In this document: positions 62,801-64,000 of the stretch, one piece after another
Numbering within the stretch: position 1 is the stretch's first letter
How the letters are laid out: each line of letters opens with the position of its first letter
Position numbers and translations under genes: made by a program
Virus record (IMG/VR): IMGVR_UViG_3300046170_000320
Span: 1-64,000 of that record
DNA length: 64,000 nucleotides
Origin: a virus
Reading direction: 5' to 3' (one strand)
The notes under the pieces: model-generated
What the model saw: only the letters and a program-made list of their open reading frames with translations
What the model was told of the DNA's origin: nothing
The model's database searches: none

Positions 62801-64000
62801 GAACCACACCTACTTGATAATTTCTATTTTGTTTTACAGAATGGTTTGGGTACTCTATAATACTAGTAGCGTCTTGAGTATTACTAGCTGGCATTAGCTC
62901 TATTATATCGCCGTTATTATAATTAACATTATTAGTCAATGTTAACGTATTAGTGAAAGAGTCATAATCTTTAACAACAGTTCCAGCCGGTATACTTGCA
63001 TCTTTACTTGTTATAATAGAACCAATTATATTACCACTATCCCATATGGTTCCAGATTCAGAACCAGAATTTATAGTTATTTTAGACGGTTCTTTTCCAG
63101 TTGGAGGAACTTGAGAATCAGCAGTTCCATTATTTACTGAAAATTCAGCCTTAGGACTGGAGCTGACATTGTAATCTAAAAAAGCCGGAGGCGTATGTTT
63201 ATTTTGAAAATTACCATAAACAACTCTATTGCTTATTATTTCTTGAGCTAAAGATCTAACTGGAGTTTTATCATACACTCTAATAAGATCTTTTTCTGGT
63301 AAAACTTTAAAAGGTTTTCTAGATTGATAATCATATATATAAAATCTAGGATTTCCTATTGTTATTATATCACCAGCATTTAAAGTTACATTTTCACTAA
63401 GTGTTATATTTCCAGATGTAGGTATAGCTGGATTAGTTGGTGAAAAATCAGTTACTGTTATAGCAGAACCAGTGCTACCTTCAAATGTAACTTGAGAGCC
63501 AACTAATATACCTCCTTTAATATTTTCAATAGCAAATGGACCTTGACTTGCTGTTACAGGATTCGTAACTTCGGCTTCACCTGAAGAGTTGAATATAGTT
63601 TCTATAGAAACTTGCTCTATAACTTTAACAGCCGCCTGGTTAGACTCTTTATAAAGAATATCTATAGAGTCAACTTTTAAAGCATTTTGCAAATCATAGT
63701 TATTAAATGGAAGTGGTATATAAAGTAATATTTTATTTACTTTATTTTCCATAAATTCAACTATGGTACTTTGATACGATGCTTTTTGATCATTAATTTC
63801 TTTACTCGCGTAAACATTACCAGCAACATTAGGGGTATCTAAGTCTGTTTTATTTGTAACAAAATAACCATCTTGCTTTGGTATAAAAGCAGGTTGAGTA
63901 AAAGGTGAAAATATAGAGTTTTCACCATCAACAAAATTAAATCTATAACCAAATCTTACGAACCTATCTTCTAAGTAATTAGGATCACCATTATATGATT
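59886..64000 (-). CDS. Very large tail/stabilisation-type virion protein, N-terminus outside the window
   Basis: The frame is open from stop 59886 to the right edge, so at least 1,370 residues. The ATG at 63752 (MENKVNKILLYIPLPFNNYD) is internal: upstream sequence reads FVRFGYRFNFVDGENSIFSP and FTQPAFIPKQDGYFVTNKTD without a break. 'FvRF.YRF.f.DGE.S..sPFTQ.aFiPkQdGYF' followed by 'FMENKVNk...yIPLP' is typical of tail stabilisation proteins of crAss-like and other marine podophages. Long beta-rich stretches, two or more Ig/cadherin-like pieces and a Cys/Thr end (SGTISSCQENCTPGT). It probably forms part of the tail or neck. Confidence 0.65.
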   Translation of the reverse strand, partial: SYNGDPNYLEDRFVRFGYRFNFVDGENSIFSPFTQPAFIPKQDGYFVTNKTDLDTPNVAGNVYASKEINDQKASYQSTIVEFMENKVNKILLYIPLPFNNYDLQNALKVDSIDILYKESNQAAVKVIEQVSIETIFNSSGEAEVTNPVTASQGPFAIENIKGGILVGSQVTFEGSTGSAITVTDFSPTNPAIPTSGNITLSENVTLNAGDIITIGNPRFYIYDYQSRKPFKVLPEKDLIRVYDKTPVRSLAQEIISNRVVYGNFQNKHTPPAFLDYNVSSSPKAEFSVNNGTADSQVPPTGKEPSKITINSGSESGTIWDSGNIIGSIITSKDASIPAGTVVKDYDSFTNTLTLTNNVNYNNGDIIELMPASNTQDATSIIEYPNHSVKQNRNYQVGVVLSDRYGRQSSVILSNSLNTVTTRGVEFKGSTIYSAYNSSSIVQSTWPGDSLKVSFNSPIGPSNKNTSIGWPGLYNGDENSSKYNPLGWYSWKIVVKQTEQEYYNVYLPGVMAAYPKDALLELGRTSHTVLINDNINKIPRDLNEVGPQQKQFRSSVGIFGRVENHVDPAVLNFSENRPYYPGIKPDTVSVISTLNDLFDFSPLVSERPDFFPQFYSYTSNPLIARITTENKIGQINSTNLVTGSGIVDTTKTPAQTGTTPPVVQEDTVTLADIQGTIVSGMSVRGGGLAEGTVVAVASLPTVKLANPAPGSPISVGSAQGQSIFETGTTLTFFDNPQTNPVGIQYLAVYETEPVESLLDIFWETSSSGLISDLNTSILSDTLGAIEIIDFNDALFFEDLAIGSSIINGNGFTVQDIFGTDVDPNDFEITLESQVPGEASIIDQTGADRSTAFVLEETTTPGFYQIKTNELFVFLEDPAIRNFVVNIKVTNTVQQSVTYFIENIELKNKIPTFISCPSTPGYDGENGNTPPNIDISQTETIAINIIEAENGSRFYEDGAVSGQRFLAGQELQFEIIAQLRTSQLQEFGGSFSEQNVFDQVYTDPVTGYTIENIGQTGPFTLNTTIATSDSINSGVSFCTLEKPDPASPSFSFVTTAGGTSLAFEDFQDWAIWLKVIDANGSFDSLETQQPYCRAIVRINRINVEKAWGWNFITPRDLAVGGDVYKDGTCTVAEVLDGNIFRTENLLGDNAFFPNGVTSGIFDPNVIAGVPRGPIFVQPTDGNTSNPANGDEIYQTSGGFSTAPNSIILDSNDNPTVRVSSVDYTNAGPPFSNDFGTDAIITTFESHGLSVGDVISFSSGRWLVTVPNAAGDVFTTPVFPRMRIAGQFPYYSPINPNQPATYQELCAQVTNAFPQKTAVINRNCDFESYPVEQEDVTPYNPFTTFSFGQQMVSSGQVGSGTISSCQENCTPGT

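Noticed and set aside
1-64000. Direct joining of the window ends as a complete circular genome
   Set aside because: Continuing the gene at position 1 into position 64000 gives an early stop and does not match the frame of the large tail protein.

Overview
The window is part of the genome of a tailed dsDNA bacteriophage (Caudoviricetes-like), AT-rich, most likely infecting a marine Bacteroidota/flavobacterial host. Three things point to that host. A tail fibre carries the 'TKGFLPPRMT' motif common in Bacteroidota surface proteins and their phages. Start codons are preceded by A/T-rich stretches rather than Shine-Dalgarno sequences. The gene repertoire resembles uncultured marine phages. No integrase, CRISPR array or transposase was recognised. 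The host assignment is inference.

Layout: (i) 1-27,661, all on the minus strand, is a late module. In transcription order it has tail fibres (27.4-20.9 kb), a GroEL/GroES pair (20.5-18.7 kb), small basic late proteins (18.2-16.6 kb), a lysis group with zincin and holin (15.8-15.1 kb), LamG/CBM-type adhesins (14.8-11.1 kb), a second GroES-like co-chaperonin, terminase small and large subunits, portal, scaffold, major capsid protein and further virion genes running off position 1. (ii) 27,662-28,040 is a divergent regulatory gap. (iii) 28,041-45,607, all on the plus strand, is the early/middle module. It has many tiny genes fed by six copies of a 39-bp bipartite promoter-like element, a structured non-coding RNA locus (30,981-31,291), DNA ligase, a helix-turn-helix (HTH) protein, a phage sigma factor, ERF annealing protein plus PD-(D/E)XK exonuclease, SSB-like protein, primase-helicase, a thymidylate-synthase-family enzyme, MazG-like proteins, a resolvase-type endonuclease and class I ribonucleotide reductase. 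(iv) Strong hairpin terminators at 45.63-45.71 kb separate convergent modules. (v) 45,760-64,000, minus strand, is the rest of the late module: small basic proteins, an M15 endolysin and small holin, a roughly 2,770-residue polyvalent virion protein with zincin and HAD-phosphatase motifs, internal virion proteins and very large tail/stabilisation-type proteins running off the right edge.

The two late blocks would be contiguous in a circular or circularly permuted genome, but the window ends do not join in frame. Genome sequence is therefore missing between position 64,000 and position 1.

The sequence has many single-base frameshifts in otherwise well conserved genes (scaffold, portal, terminase, co-chaperonins, GroEL, sigma factor and others), heavily clustered at 3.6-13 kb. 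I treat these as probable sequencing indels and annotate the reconstructed full-length genes, stating where the reading frame changes.
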